A stretch of DNA of 21,165 bases, taken from contig JAUUWK010000006.1 in the NCBI GenBank assembly GCA_030589055.1, positions 1 to 21,165 on the forward strand. The letters are read 5' to 3'. The notes under the pieces were generated by a model. It had not been told where the DNA came from, searched no databases, and saw only the letters and a program-made list of their open reading frames with translations. Positions 1 to 7,843 of the stretch are shown one piece after another (position 1 is the stretch's first letter; every line of letters starts with the position of its first letter). The stretch comes from Candidatus Bathyarchaeota archaeon. GTDB taxonomy: Archaea; Thermoproteota; Bathyarchaeia; Bathyarchaeales; Bathycorpusculaceae. A program made the position numbers and the translations under genes.

Positions 1-61
1 TATGCGCGCGCCTCATAGTTTTCATGGCATTCCTGAAACCTTCTAGGTCAAACAAAAATAT

Positions 62-128
62 AAAAAAAGGGGATTGTGCGGGAGACATCTCCAAAAGAGT
101 GGTTTTTACTTAAACAGAATGGAAAAAA
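62..128 (-). terminator. T-rich 3' end of the trm1 operon
   Basis: On the minus strand, just after the stop of the secreted-protein gene, there are two T-runs: six T at 123-128 and seven T at 62-68. Archaeal polymerase commonly terminates at such T-runs without a stable hairpin, and none is obvious here. Assignment is by position and composition only. Confidence 0.4.
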
Positions 129-147
129 TGGAAGGAGACGAGTTTAG

Positions 148-735
148 TTATTCTACTGCTTTTTCCTCTTGTTTCCATGTTACGTGCGGTCTGCGTGCTG
201 AAAGGAATATTGTTGCAGCTATTATGATTGTACAGACAATCAAAAGCACCACTTGAATCGTGAAAAGCGTCACGATTTTTTCCATGTATGCAGGTGTTTC
301 AACTACATGAATGCCACTTGTAATGTATAGGCTATCATAGGGTTTGTTGGTGTAGACTATAATGTAGACATCTGTGGTTCTAGCTCTTCCGTCGGATGGA
401 ACCGTGAAACTTATCTCGAACGTGTATGCTGTTTCTTCAGTAACTGACTTTTCAGTGTCTTCTGGTTCATAAGTTGTGTTGCCAACCCATACGTTGTTTA
501 TGTATGCCCACCATTCTTCATACACAATTGTTATATTGCGGATCGTAACGGGCTCGTCTCTATCATTGTTATAGGTGATGTAGAGCTTTCCAGTTTGGCC
601 AGCTAAATACTGGGGTTTATCCGTCCACGCAACGATTCTCGTCGGCGGTATCTGAGCCTGTGTTAGAGGGGCAAATAGGATTAGGGAAATGCACATCAAT
701 CCCAAGTACAAGATTTTCTTATTCAATTTTTTCAC
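148..735 (-). CDS. Small secreted protein anchored by a C-terminal membrane helix
   Basis: I do not recognise the family. The 195-residue product starts with a signal peptide: a Lys-rich n-region, a hydrophobic core at about residues 8-22, and a likely cleavage site near QAQ at 26-28. About 120 residues follow that alternate hydrophobic and polar residues and contain several N-x-T/S sequons, as in a beta-sandwich domain displayed outside the cell. One hydrophobic helix at about 157-179 precedes a short basic tail (SARRPH), giving an outside-N, inside-C anchor. The start is GTG at 733-735. It overlaps the trm1 stop in a GTGA arrangement, so translational coupling to trm1 is likely, although the two jobs have no evident link. 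T-runs downstream end the unit. Coding status is well supported by topology; the function is unknown. Confidence 0.8.
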   Translation of the reverse strand: MKKLNKKILYLGLMCISLILFAPLTQAQIPPTRIVAWTDKPQYLAGQTGKLYITYNNDRDEPVTIRNITIVYEEWWAYINNVWVGNTTYEPEDTEKSVTEETAYTFEISFTVPSDGRARTTDVYIIVYTNKPYDSLYITSGIHVVETPAYMEKIVTLFTIQVVLLIVCTIIIAATIFLSARRPHVTWKQEEKAVE

Positions 736-2003
736 CTAGTTCCTTCCATTTTAGACTTGAACTTATTTAAAACTTGCTGTTCCCGGGATGCGACAACAGT
801 CCGTAGGAGTTCTTTGGCGAACGTTGCTGACGCGTCAGTCCTTACTCCTGTAGGATTAAAATGCGTTGGAAAGGCTTTGAAGCCTTTCTTCCTCAAAACT
901 CCGATAAAACTCTTGAGTGGAGGAACTGGCAAGGCTAATTCGTCGCATATCTTATCAAGAACGTAATAGGTTACTGGAGCGTCAACTTCATTCCTTATTA
1001 AGGATAGAATCTTCCGGATTTTCTTTCCGTTTTTGTAAGCCCTTTTCTTAACCTCTTCTTCTATTAGGAGGCAAAAATTTTCTTCAAATATCTTCCCTAA
1101 CCATAGAGGTCCAGCAAAATCGATCTTCGAATTGCATTCACTGCATTTTCTAGGAAGTTTGACAGGTGAAAGCCCCTTTATGGGTTCCCGGTGCGAGCAT
1201 TTCATGCAGTGTATTATGTAACCCATATTCTTGATGTTTTCGTCAGCCTTTTTCGCACCGTAGCTTAGGGTTGAGTAGATTCTGATGTAGTGGTCTGCAC
1301 TGTGGCTGAAGACTATGTTTATGCCCATGTCATGTTTTGCTGCTGTCATGGCTAAGCTTCCGGCTAGAAGTCTGACAGCCAACTCGTGGCAGTACTCTGT
1401 GCGTAAGGGTTTTCCCCCATACTTTCTGATGCACGCTTTTGGATGAACTCCACATAGAGGAGCCATGTCTGTCGCTGTCAAAATTAGTAGGCCACCATTA
1501 CGTATGGCACGAATAGCGGAGTCGAGATAAGGCACCGGAGGTCCAAAAGGATCCATGTCTATGGCGTCAAATCTTTTACGTGGCGCACCATAACCGCCAA
1601 GGAGAAAATTTGCATCTTCGTTTTTCACGACGACACGTTCGCTTAATTCATTCATGTGCACGTTATAGTTGGCTAGCTGAAAGGCTTTCACGTTAATATC
1701 ATTAACGACAACTGTTTTGACGCCTTTAACTTCCCTTGCAAATCTTATGCTCCTCAAACCGCAGCCAGCTAGCGGTTCACAGACAGAAATTTCACGGTTG
1801 AGTGTTCGTTGGTAGGCCTGCAGTGCTAAGACTGCGATGTCACGATTCAGCTCCATAACGGGATTATAGAAAACAGGAGCCTTTGAAGGAGCATACTCAG
1901 AAGGCAACTTCACAAATGCCTTAAGCTTGGGAACCAGAACCTTGACTCCACCTTCCTGTATGATCTCTGTTGGGAAACCGATTTTGAAGATTCCAGCTTT
2001 CAT
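732..2003 (-). CDS. trm1: tRNA (guanine26-N2)-dimethyltransferase Trm1
   Basis: Transfers one or two methyl groups from S-adenosylmethionine to the N2 of G26 in tRNA. The frame shows the SAM-binding loop EPLAGCGLRSIRFA (residues about 81-94 counted from an upstream GTG) and the catalytic DPFG motif in DAIDMDPFGPPVPYLD (about 151-166). It also has two CxxC pairs (CMKC at 271-274, CSEC at 292-295) that form the zinc site of archaeal Trm1. The length of about 423-428 residues is normal for the family. I chose the ATG at 2001-2003 because GAGG lies six bases upstream of it. The longer frame from GTG at 2018 adds only five residues and has a weaker ribosome site. It is transcribed away from the THEP1 gene across an 82-bp gap and overlaps the next gene by four bases. 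Confidence 0.95.
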   Translation of the reverse strand: MKAGIFKIGFPTEIIQEGGVKVLVPKLKAFVKLPSEYAPSKAPVFYNPVMELNRDIAVLALQAYQRTLNREISVCEPLAGCGLRSIRFAREVKGVKTVVVNDINVKAFQLANYNVHMNELSERVVVKNEDANFLLGGYGAPRKRFDAIDMDPFGPPVPYLDSAIRAIRNGGLLILTATDMAPLCGVHPKACIRKYGGKPLRTEYCHELAVRLLAGSLAMTAAKHDMGINIVFSHSADHYIRIYSTLSYGAKKADENIKNMGYIIHCMKCSHREPIKGLSPVKLPRKCSECNSKIDFAGPLWLGKIFEENFCLLIEEEVKKRAYKNGKKIRKILSLIRNEVDAPVTYYVLDKICDELALPVPPLKSFIGVLRKKGFKAFPTHFNPTGVRTDASATFAKELLRTVVASREQQVLNKFKSKMEGTR

Positions 2004-2100
2004 GTTTTTCCTCTTCACGCAAAATTCGCCTTACTTAACGCATCATAATTATGACAAATCATTTTAGGGAATATTAGACTTCTGTTTAAGAGGGAAGGTA

Positions 2101-2658
2101 ATGAAAAAGCGATTGTTGTTTATAACTGGTAGCCCCGGCACAGGGAAGACATCCGTCTTGTTAAAGATAATTGACGTCTTGAAAGCTGGAGGCTACAGTG
2201 TAGGTGGAATGGTAAGCCGTGAAGTTCGTACACGCGGAGCACGTGTCGGCTTTGAAATTTTAGATTTAAGTAATAGCAGAAGAGGCGGGCTTGCCCATGT
2301 AAACCAAAAGCACGGTCCAAGGATCGGGAAATACCGTGTGAACCTGGAAGACCTTGACAGCATAGGCGCTGAAGCAATAGCTAACGCTGTCAAAAATGCT
2401 GACGTAGTTGCGATAGACGAAATCGGACCTATGGAACTGTATTCCGAACGTTTTAGAGAGGCAGTTAGGAGGGCTGTTGAAAGCAGAAAACTCGTGATTG
2501 GCACCATTCATTGGAAGGTGATGGGTACGCTAATAGGAGAAGTGAGAGCTAGAGTAGATGCTGAAATATACAAGGTTACGTATGAAAACAGAGAATATCT
2601 GCCCAGAATGATCATCGAAAAAGCCGTAGAGTTTCTAGCAAGAAGCACGAAAAAATAA
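2101..2658 (+). CDS. THEP1-family nucleoside-triphosphatase
   Basis: A P-loop NTPase of the THEP1 family (human relative NTPCR), which hydrolyses ATP, GTP and other nucleoside triphosphates in vitro. Its cellular role is not settled. The Walker A motif GSPGTGKTS is at residues 10-18 and the Walker B motif VVAIDEIGPMEL at 102-113, with the acidic pair D106-E107. The GGMVSREVR stretch at 35-43 and the EILDL stretch at 52-56 are also typical. At 185 residues it is full length. The ATG start at 2101 follows the purine-rich GGGAAGG. It is the first gene of a plus-strand pair with rnhB, 46 bases apart, and diverges from trm1. Confidence 0.9.
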   Translation: MKKRLLFITGSPGTGKTSVLLKIIDVLKAGGYSVGGMVSREVRTRGARVGFEILDLSNSRRGGLAHVNQKHGPRIGKYRVNLEDLDSIGAEAIANAVKNADVVAIDEIGPMELYSERFREAVRRAVESRKLVIGTIHWKVMGTLIGEVRARVDAEIYKVTYENREYLPRMIIEKAVEFLARSTKK

Positions 2659-2704
2659 AGTGTTATAACTCTTGAGGCGTGTCTAGTTTTACGAGGAAGT
2701 TTCT

Positions 2705-3367
2705 ATGCTGGTCGCTGGTGTTGACGATGCAGGACGTGGCTGTGTAATAGGCCCACTAGTCATTGCAGGAGTTCTAATGGAAGAGGACAATATATCAAAG
2801 CTTGTTCAATTAGGTGTTAAAGATTCGAAGTGTTTGTCTCCACGAAGGCGTGAGATTTTGGCCGTTGAAATTAGGCGGATCGCTCGAAGATTCAGTGTGA
2901 TAAAGCTGCCGCCGAAGGATATTGACAGGGTTGTTCAAGCTGGCAGAAAACTTCACAAGTTGAATAGGTTGGAGGCTCAGAGCATGGCAAAGATTATCGA
3001 GCTGCTTAAGCCAGATATAGCCTACGTTGATGCTTCAGATGTTTTGGAAGAACGCTATAAGCAGCATATTTTAGAATTGTTACCCTTCAAAGTTGAAATA
3101 GTTTCGGAGCATAAGGCTGACATGAAATATCCAATAGTTTCAGCTGCTTCCATAATTGCCAAAACTGAAAGAGATAAGAAAATCGCAGAGTTGAAGGAGA
3201 AATACGGAGATTTTGGGTGCGGCTATCCATCGGATTCTAAAACCGTAGACTTTCTTCAGCTATGTCTTGAAGAATTTGGGGAATATCCAGATTGTGTTCG
3301 AAAATCGTGGAAAACCGCCAAAAGGTTTAAGAATGAGAAGGATTCGTGTCAGACAGAGCTTATTTAA
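2705..3367 (+). CDS. rnhB: Ribonuclease HII
   Basis: Cleaves the RNA strand of RNA-DNA hybrids and nicks at single ribonucleotides in DNA, acting in replication-primer removal and ribonucleotide repair. The nucleotide-binding N-terminus AGVDDAGRG, the KDSK motif (39-42), YVDASD (about 107-112) and HKADMKYPIVSAASIIAK (about 136-153) match the family. The four acidic catalytic positions of archaeal RNase HII fall at D7, D8, D109 and D139; the 30-residue gap between the last two equals that in the Thermococcus enzyme (D105, D135). The second position, normally Glu, is Asp here. The length of 220 residues is normal. GAGGA at 2693-2697 sits seven bases before the ATG. The 3' end overlaps the convergent regulator gene by eight bases. 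Confidence 0.95.
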   Translation: MLVAGVDDAGRGCVIGPLVIAGVLMEEDNISKLVQLGVKDSKCLSPRRREILAVEIRRIARRFSVIKLPPKDIDRVVQAGRKLHKLNRLEAQSMAKIIELLKPDIAYVDASDVLEERYKQHILELLPFKVEIVSEHKADMKYPIVSAASIIAKTERDKKIAELKEKYGDFGCGYPSDSKTVDFLQLCLEEFGEYPDCVRKSWKTAKRFKNEKDSCQTELI

Positions 3368-4307
3368 GGGTTGCAATGAGGTCTTCCGGATTCCTGATTT
3401 TTGAAAGATCTTCGCTGCAGATGCAGAAAATATCTTTGTTTGGCGGTTCTTGCCCTTCTGTTATCAGGATTGGGTGTGCTTGGACAACTCGGCTGACGCT
3501 CAAGATTTCGTTCACCCTTCTGTTTAATTCTTGTTCGTTGTCATTCATAATTCCGCCGACAATCTTCATTTTTCCTTCTTGGGCATCGATTAAGAAGTCG
3601 AAGGGCGCTTTTTTTACTGCCACAATATTGTAGCGGGCAAGTTTCCTGAAAATCTTCTGTAGAAGCTTATTCTTGATTATGGCGCGTTTGGCCGTGGTTA
3701 AGAAACGTCCGGACTGATTTTTCGATTTCTTAAACACGTTAATCGGTTTTGCCACAGGGATTCCTAGGACACGTATGAGCTTGTAGGTTGCTGAAACCGA
3801 AGCCTTAGCCATTCCTCGTTCATAACCATAAAGGGTTCTCCTAGACGTACCCACCATTTCAGCCAATTCACCAATTGATAAGCCCAGCTTCTGTCTTCTT
3901 CGCTTGATCGTCACTCCATCAATTTCAACGTAGTAGCCTCCTGGACCAGCTTGGATTAGGGGGTAAATTTCGCGTAGCACGATGTTCTCGAATGTTTTTT
4001 GAGTAACAGCCAACACATCGTATCTTGAATAGACTGTGTCGTCTTCTAATGGTTTTTCACGAGTTTTTTCGCCTATCATAAGCGAAGCAGCTGAAACACG
4101 ACTACATATAACTTTAAGTTCTATGGAGTCGCTTGGGGAAACGTTTCCAATGTCTGGTTGAATTTTTATGAAAACTAGGGTTCCAGCTTTTCTGGCTGCA
4201 AAATCAAAGCAGCTTGGCCGAGAACAACATCGTTGAGAAACGGTGAAACCTGCTTCCTTCAATACCGTTGCTACAGCACTCTCGTTTTCCATCTCCACAT
4301 AAGCCAT
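3360..4307 (-). CDS. Archaeal HTH regulator, COG1395-type
   Basis: A predicted DNA-binding regulator of an archaeal family (COG1395, of the MTH_967 type); targets are unknown. A Cre-type helix-turn-helix occupies residues about 134-183, with recognisable GLSIGELAEMVGTSRRTLYGYERG. The N-terminal domain carries the family signature CCSRPSCFDFAAR at 27-39 and an EKTREKPLEDDTVYSRYDV stretch. The C-terminal third (about 205-315) looks like a separate alpha/beta domain, possibly ligand- or partner-binding. The start is ATG at 4305-4307; an internal ATG at 4290-4292 is an alternative with GGAG directly before it. A TATA box 35-41 bases upstream gives it its own promoter although nop5 and flpA precede it on the same strand. 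It meets rnhB tail to tail. Confidence 0.88.
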   Translation of the reverse strand: MAYVEMENESAVATVLKEAGFTVSQRCCSRPSCFDFAARKAGTLVFIKIQPDIGNVSPSDSIELKVICSRVSAASLMIGEKTREKPLEDDTVYSRYDVLAVTQKTFENIVLREIYPLIQAGPGGYYVEIDGVTIKRRRQKLGLSIGELAEMVGTSRRTLYGYERGMAKASVSATYKLIRVLGIPVAKPINVFKKSKNQSGRFLTTAKRAIIKNKLLQKIFRKLARYNIVAVKKAPFDFLIDAQEGKMKIVGGIMNDNEQELNRRVNEILSVSRVVQAHPILITEGQEPPNKDIFCICSEDLSKIRNPEDLIATLK

Positions 4308-4341
4308 CGGAGTGTCACGAAGAAGGTCATAACAATGTGGG

Positions 4342-4348
4342 ATATAAA
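4342..4348 (-). promoter_or_regulatory. TATA box for the HTH regulator
   Basis: TTTATAT on the minus strand lies in the 70-bp gap after flpA. Transcription would start about 25 bases downstream, leaving a leader of roughly ten bases before the ATG at 4307. The same decamer (gatataaact on the plus strand) also occurs in front of nop5. Confidence 0.5.
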
Positions 4349-4377
4349 CTATACTTATTCTCTAGAGGATACATCCA

Positions 4378-5073
4378 TTAAGTTCTAGCCACCACCATGG
4401 CATGGGCTTTATCGTATGGTTCTAAATCGACAATTCCCTCTATATGGAAGCCGCGGTTTTCCAAGACTCGGACTTCCCGCTTGTAAATTTCCGATGGTTC
4501 CTTCGTCACGTCTATGCTTTGAGCCTTTACGGCAAGCATTATCCATCCGGACTTTTTGAGAAACAAGTCCGCGTTATCTGCTAAAATCTTGGCTTGTTCT
4601 GGCTGGGCTATATCGCAGTAGACATCATCAACTTCTCCGTTGATAAACATCTCGTATTTTTCTGGAAAACGGGCATCCTCCAATATAGGCGACATATTAA
4701 GCCGAAAAGTGCACACGTTATTGACTAGTTCCCTTATGGATCTTGATGCGAACTCGACACAGTAGACGTGACCTTTTTCGCCGACTATATCTGAGATGTG
4801 ACTTGCTGTTGTGCCAGAAGCTGCCCCAAGATATAAGACCTTGTGGCTTGGTTTTATTGGAACGTTTTTCAGGTTTTTTAGGATGGCTGCGGCAAGTTTA
4901 CTTCTAAAAGGGTCCCAGAGGCGACATTCCACACCTCTATGTTTTACGAGTTTTTCACCGTAAACGTTTCTGCCAGGCGTTAGATTTCTTGTTGCCAGCT
5001 TTTGAGCCCCATTTTCCAAGGTTACCTGGTATATTGCTGGAAACGGTGGATGCGGTTTAACCCTTATGTGCAC
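4378..5073 (-). CDS. flpA: Fibrillarin-like rRNA/tRNA 2'-O-methyltransferase
   Basis: The methyltransferase of the archaeal C/D-box RNP, which methylates the 2'-OH of rRNA and tRNA nucleotides chosen by guide RNAs. The SAM-binding motif VLYLGAASGTTASH lies at residues 79-92, the acidic VYCVEFASRS at 103-112, DVYCDIAQPEQ at about 150-160 and the catalytic-Lys segment AVKAQSID at about 181-188. The length of 231 residues is standard. The start is GTG at 5071-5073, inside the end of nop5. The 17-nt overlap implies translational coupling, which fits the fixed partnership of the two proteins in the RNP. The N-terminus MHIRVKPHPPFPAIY aligns with the usual family start, so the GTG is credible. Confidence 0.97.
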   Translation of the reverse strand: MHIRVKPHPPFPAIYQVTLENGAQKLATRNLTPGRNVYGEKLVKHRGVECRLWDPFRSKLAAAILKNLKNVPIKPSHKVLYLGAASGTTASHISDIVGEKGHVYCVEFASRSIRELVNNVCTFRLNMSPILEDARFPEKYEMFINGEVDDVYCDIAQPEQAKILADNADLFLKKSGWIMLAVKAQSIDVTKEPSEIYKREVRVLENRGFHIEGIVDLEPYDKAHAMVVART

Positions 5074-6268
5074 GCCTCATCTTTCTCCCTTTCTTTCGTT
5101 TAGGTTCTCTTTTTGGTATTTGAGGGGGCTGAACGTATTTTTTGTGGATTTCTTCAACTCTTTTTTCTAGGCGTGCTTTCAGTTCTTCACCTATGTATCT
5201 GCTTCCGAAGGCATCTGCTCTTGCGGCTATCGCTAGTTTTCCAGCTATTGCCCTGGCGATTTTTCCCCTTTGCCATCTTTTGGCTTCATGCAACAAGGTG
5301 TGTTGGAAGATTATTCCATGTTTCGGCGGTCGCGTTCCGGTTTTTAGTGAACGGAAAAGGGCTTTTTCTGCCCCTAGGACTTGTATTGTGCTTGCTGGCA
5401 TCTTGGCGAGATTTATTAAACCTCCGGCTAGGGCGATCAAGCGTGCGCCTAGCAAGGAGCTTACGATTGCTTTTGTGTTGGGTGCAACCTCTTCCATGGT
5501 TTTGTCTAAGTAATCTTCTAACGTTTGCCTTAGCTTATATAGCTCTAGAACGTTTTTGCACAGTGTTTGAATTTGTGTTAGATCCGTTTCCGTTAGGTCT
5601 GCGCCCATAGAGGTTTCCGCTGACTTTGCTATCGTTCTGGCCTTCGATTTTGGTATGCCTTCTTTCTCCAAGTTTTCTTCTGTAAAATTGTCTTTGCTGC
5701 CGAGTTTAAAAACCAAGCGAGCGTGAGTCTCATGCTTGTCTAGTATACGGTCAAGTTCTGGAAAGTGTATACCGTACCATTCTCTTACTCTACCCATGAA
5801 GAGGTTTATGGTTTTATCTAAATCATCAAGAGTTTGAATTGCTTGGGTTATGATCAGGTCTCTCTTTTCAACAGCCCCTTTAACCTTAAGCTTGGTAGTT
5901 TCTATAGCAATGTTATGCATCCAATGGTTGAACTCTTCAGCATCCCTAACAAAGCCTGTTTCGACCGCAAACCCCTCCATACGGGAACGAAGCATTCCAC
6001 CAACCTTGGAAACCTGAACCTTAACGTCTAACCGTTTCTGAACTTCTTTGGCAAGGTTTACATTCTTGAAAACAAAGGAGTCATAACCGATTTTCTGAAG
6101 CACAGTGATTAACTTGACAACTTCATCCACCATTTTTCCAGCTTCAATTTTCATAAGGACTTTAGCTGCCATTTGCGGTTTTTTGGGAAACAGTTTTTTT
6201 TCTATTAGCTTGTTTTCTTTGTTGAAAGCTAATATCCCAAATGGACACTTAACTATTGCAGCCTTCAT
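5057..6268 (-). CDS. nop5: C/D-box RNP scaffold protein Nop5 (Nop56/58)
   Basis: Scaffold of the archaeal box C/D sRNP: its N-terminal domain binds fibrillarin, a central coiled coil dimerises, and the C-terminal Nop domain binds L7Ae and guide RNA. The Nop domain is clear near residues 265-370, with SSLLGARLIALAGGL, the GAEKALFRSLKTG segment, PKHGIIFQHTLL and FGSRYIGEELKARLEKRVEEI. Long helices before it fit the coiled coil. The tail is strongly basic (KREPKRKKGRKMRRAHKG), as is usual. The length of 403 residues is normal. It is the first gene of a two-gene operon with flpA. A TATA box lies 64-70 bases upstream, and GGAG occurs about nine bases before the ATG at 6266-6268. Confidence 0.97.
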   Translation of the reverse strand: MKAAIVKCPFGILAFNKENKLIEKKLFPKKPQMAAKVLMKIEAGKMVDEVVKLITVLQKIGYDSFVFKNVNLAKEVQKRLDVKVQVSKVGGMLRSRMEGFAVETGFVRDAEEFNHWMHNIAIETTKLKVKGAVEKRDLIITQAIQTLDDLDKTINLFMGRVREWYGIHFPELDRILDKHETHARLVFKLGSKDNFTEENLEKEGIPKSKARTIAKSAETSMGADLTETDLTQIQTLCKNVLELYKLRQTLEDYLDKTMEEVAPNTKAIVSSLLGARLIALAGGLINLAKMPASTIQVLGAEKALFRSLKTGTRPPKHGIIFQHTLLHEAKRWQRGKIARAIAGKLAIAARADAFGSRYIGEELKARLEKRVEEIHKKYVQPPQIPKREPKRKKGRKMRRAHKG

Positions 6269-6331
6269 TTATGCATTCTCCATCACCGAAACTGTTGAGA
6301 CATCAATCACTATTCCTAAGCTTTATCCTAG

Positions 6332-6338
6332 ATATAAA
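6332..6338 (-). promoter_or_regulatory. TATA box for nop5-flpA
   Basis: TTTATAT on the minus strand, 64-70 bases upstream of the nop5 ATG. A start about 25 bases downstream would give a leader of about 40 bases containing the GGAG ribosome site. It is the same element as at 4342-4348. Confidence 0.5.
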
Positions 6339-6350
6339 CTGAGCAAGCTT

Positions 6351-6560
6351 TTAAATGCGAGAAATATGAAAAGGCTGAGAGCGAAGCAAAAGGGCCAATT
6401 GGAATGAGAATAGGAAAGGAAGAAGAGGCGATTTACGTTTGAGTCTTTCTGTGTTGATTGTTGCGTCTGTGGATTTTGCCCTATACATTACATGTCCGAG
6501 GATGACTGCTATGATAGCTACAGAGACGAAAATTAGTGGTTTAAGCCCCTCATGATTTTT
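6351..6560 (-). other. Open frame with a membrane helix, possible gene remnant
   Basis: The interval between nop5 and pyrD (about 640 bases) has no convincing large gene. On the minus strand, 69 codons are open between a TAG at 6561-6563 and a TAA at 6351-6353. The first 40 residues look coding: a strong membrane helix PLIFVSVAIIAVILGHVMY followed by a polar, basic stretch (RAKSTDATINTERLKRKS), like the C-terminal anchor of an archaeal surface protein. There is no ATG, GTG or TTG before the helix. The last 25 residues look like chance translation. It may be the decayed 3' end of a surface-protein gene, or chance. Confidence 0.2.
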
Positions 6561-6592
6561 CTAGGTTGCTTATCCGGAATACCCTATTTATT

Positions 6593-6787
6593 ATGCTATT
6601 CTACATCTCACAGCACTTCGGAGGAGAAGCAACAGTCTTGTCAACAACAGCGTTGGATGTGGGAGCTGCACTGTTAATTGGTAAGCTCGATTTAAAGGCA
6701 GGAGTAGAGCTGATTATAATCACAATCTTTGTGTACGTAAGTATAAGAGTCGCGCGCTTAATAGCGAGTCTATTAACCTCAAGCTGA
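6593..6787 (+). CDS. Possible small membrane protein
   Basis: A 64-residue frame from ATG at 6593; a TTG at 6566 would add nine residues. It has two hydrophobic segments, one around ALDVGAALLIG and one around VELIIITIFVYVSIRVARLIASLL, with a short charged link (KLDLKAG) between them. The composition resembles a real two-helix membrane protein, and the codons do not look random. Against it, there is no ribosome site or well-placed TATA box, and I know no family. It ends about 90 bases before the pyrD promoter and overlaps no other plausible gene. Confidence 0.35.
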   Translation: MLFYISQHFGGEATVLSTTALDVGAALLIGKLDLKAGVELIIITIFVYVSIRVARLIASLLTSS

Positions 6788-6876
6788 GAATGTCTAAAAG
6801 TTCAGGCTTGAAGCGGTGTTTTGCGTTCTGTAGCCATACTATCCTTCAATCTGTTTATATCTAATTTATCATCATT

Positions 6877-6883
6877 TTTATAA
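6877..6883 (+). promoter_or_regulatory. TATA box for pyrD-pyrK (leaderless)
   Basis: TTTATAA with its centre about 31 bases before the GTG at 6911. Archaeal transcription starts about 25-27 bases from the TATA centre, so the mRNA would begin within a few bases of the start codon. No ribosome site precedes the GTG, which fits. A second TATA-like TTTATAT occurs at 6854-6860. Confidence 0.5.
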
Positions 6884-6910
6884 GCGGTTAACCTTTACTG
6901 AGAACTGTTC

Positions 6911-7843
6911 GTGGTGGCGTGGCGTTTGAAGATTAACCGTTTACATGTGGATTTGGCTGGTTTAAGGCTTGCCAATCCGACTGTGTTGGCTTCGGGGATT
7001 TTGGGTTTGTCTGCGGAGTCATTGAGTAATATCGTAATGGGCGGGGCTGGCGCTGTAGTTACCAAGTCTATCGGTTTAAAGCCACGGAGAGGCTACGAGA
7101 ACCCAACAGTCGTTCAAACTAGCTGTGGATTGATCAATGCTATGGGGCTTCCAAACTCTGGAATAAGGGAGTTTGCTAAGGAAATTCGTGAAGCAAAAAG
7201 TTTTGGCGTCCCAGTTATTGTTAGTGTCTTCGGTTTCTCAGCCGAGGAATACGGAGCTGTAGCGAAGAAGGCTGTTGATGCTGGTGCAGATGCTATGGAA
7301 TTAAATGTCTCGTGCCCTCATGTTGAGCAGACAGGTTCGGAAATTGGGCAAAATCCAGCAACTCTGGCTGAAGTCGTCCGAAAAGTGAAAGCTGCTGTGG
7401 AAAAACCTGTTTTCGTCAAGTTATCTCCAAACGTTACGAGTATAGCTGAAATTGCAGAAGTTGCTGCCAACGCTGGTGCAGATGCGATAACAGCCGTAAA
7501 CACAATCAAAGCTATGGCGATAGATCCAGAAACAGCCCTGCCAATCCTGAGCAACAAAACAGGTGGATTATCGGGTCCAGCGATAAAGCCAGTCGCAGTA
7601 AGGTGCGTCTATGAAATCTACGAGCGAGTTAAATTGCCAATAATAGGGTGCGGCGGTATAACGAATTGGCGCGATGCAGTCGAATTCCTTCTAGCAGGAG
7701 CCAGAGCTACACAAATAGGAACAGCCATAGCCATAGAAGGACCAAACGTTTTCAAAGCCATCACACGCGGAATCAGCAGTTATTTAAGAAGGAAAGGCTT
7801 CGGGAGTGTGGAGGAAATTGTCGGCTTATCACACCGCAGCTAA
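6911..7843 (+). CDS. pyrD: Dihydroorotate dehydrogenase, catalytic subunit (class 1B)
   Basis: Oxidises dihydroorotate to orotate with FMN, the fourth step of pyrimidine synthesis. The TIM-barrel motifs are in order: NPTVLASGILG (22-32), GAVVTKSIGLKPRRGYENP (47-65), an SCGLINAMGLPN stretch near 71-82, and ELNVSCPHV near residue 130. The Cys of the last is the catalytic base of class 1 enzymes. KPVFVKLSPNV, AVNTIKAM, GGLSGPAIKPVA and the FMN-phosphate loop GCGGI complete the set. The length of 310 residues matches class 1B. The next gene encodes the PyrK partner, so electrons should pass to NAD+ through PyrK. The start is GTG at 6911; GTG 6914 is equally possible. The 3' end overlaps pyrK by 38 bases. 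Confidence 0.96.
   Translation: MVAWRLKINRLHVDLAGLRLANPTVLASGILGLSAESLSNIVMGGAGAVVTKSIGLKPRRGYENPTVVQTSCGLINAMGLPNSGIREFAKEIREAKSFGVPVIVSVFGFSAEEYGAVAKKAVDAGADAMELNVSCPHVEQTGSEIGQNPATLAEVVRKVKAAVEKPVFVKLSPNVTSIAEIAEVAANAGADAITAVNTIKAMAIDPETALPILSNKTGGLSGPAIKPVAVRCVYEIYERVKLPIIGCGGITNWRDAVEFLLAGARATQIGTAIAIEGPNVFKAITRGISSYLRRKGFGSVEEIVGLSHRS

Noticed and set aside
1..88. Minus-strand frame opening at ATG 86-88 and running off the left edge
   Set aside because: Only 29 codons are visible, they lie over the T-rich terminator-like stretch, and there is no ribosome site at a normal distance. It cannot be supported as a partial gene.
5113..5610. 165-residue plus-strand frame opposite nop5
   Set aside because: It is the antisense shadow of the well-supported nop5 gene, and its Leu/Phe-rich composition comes from Lys/Glu-rich codons on the other strand.
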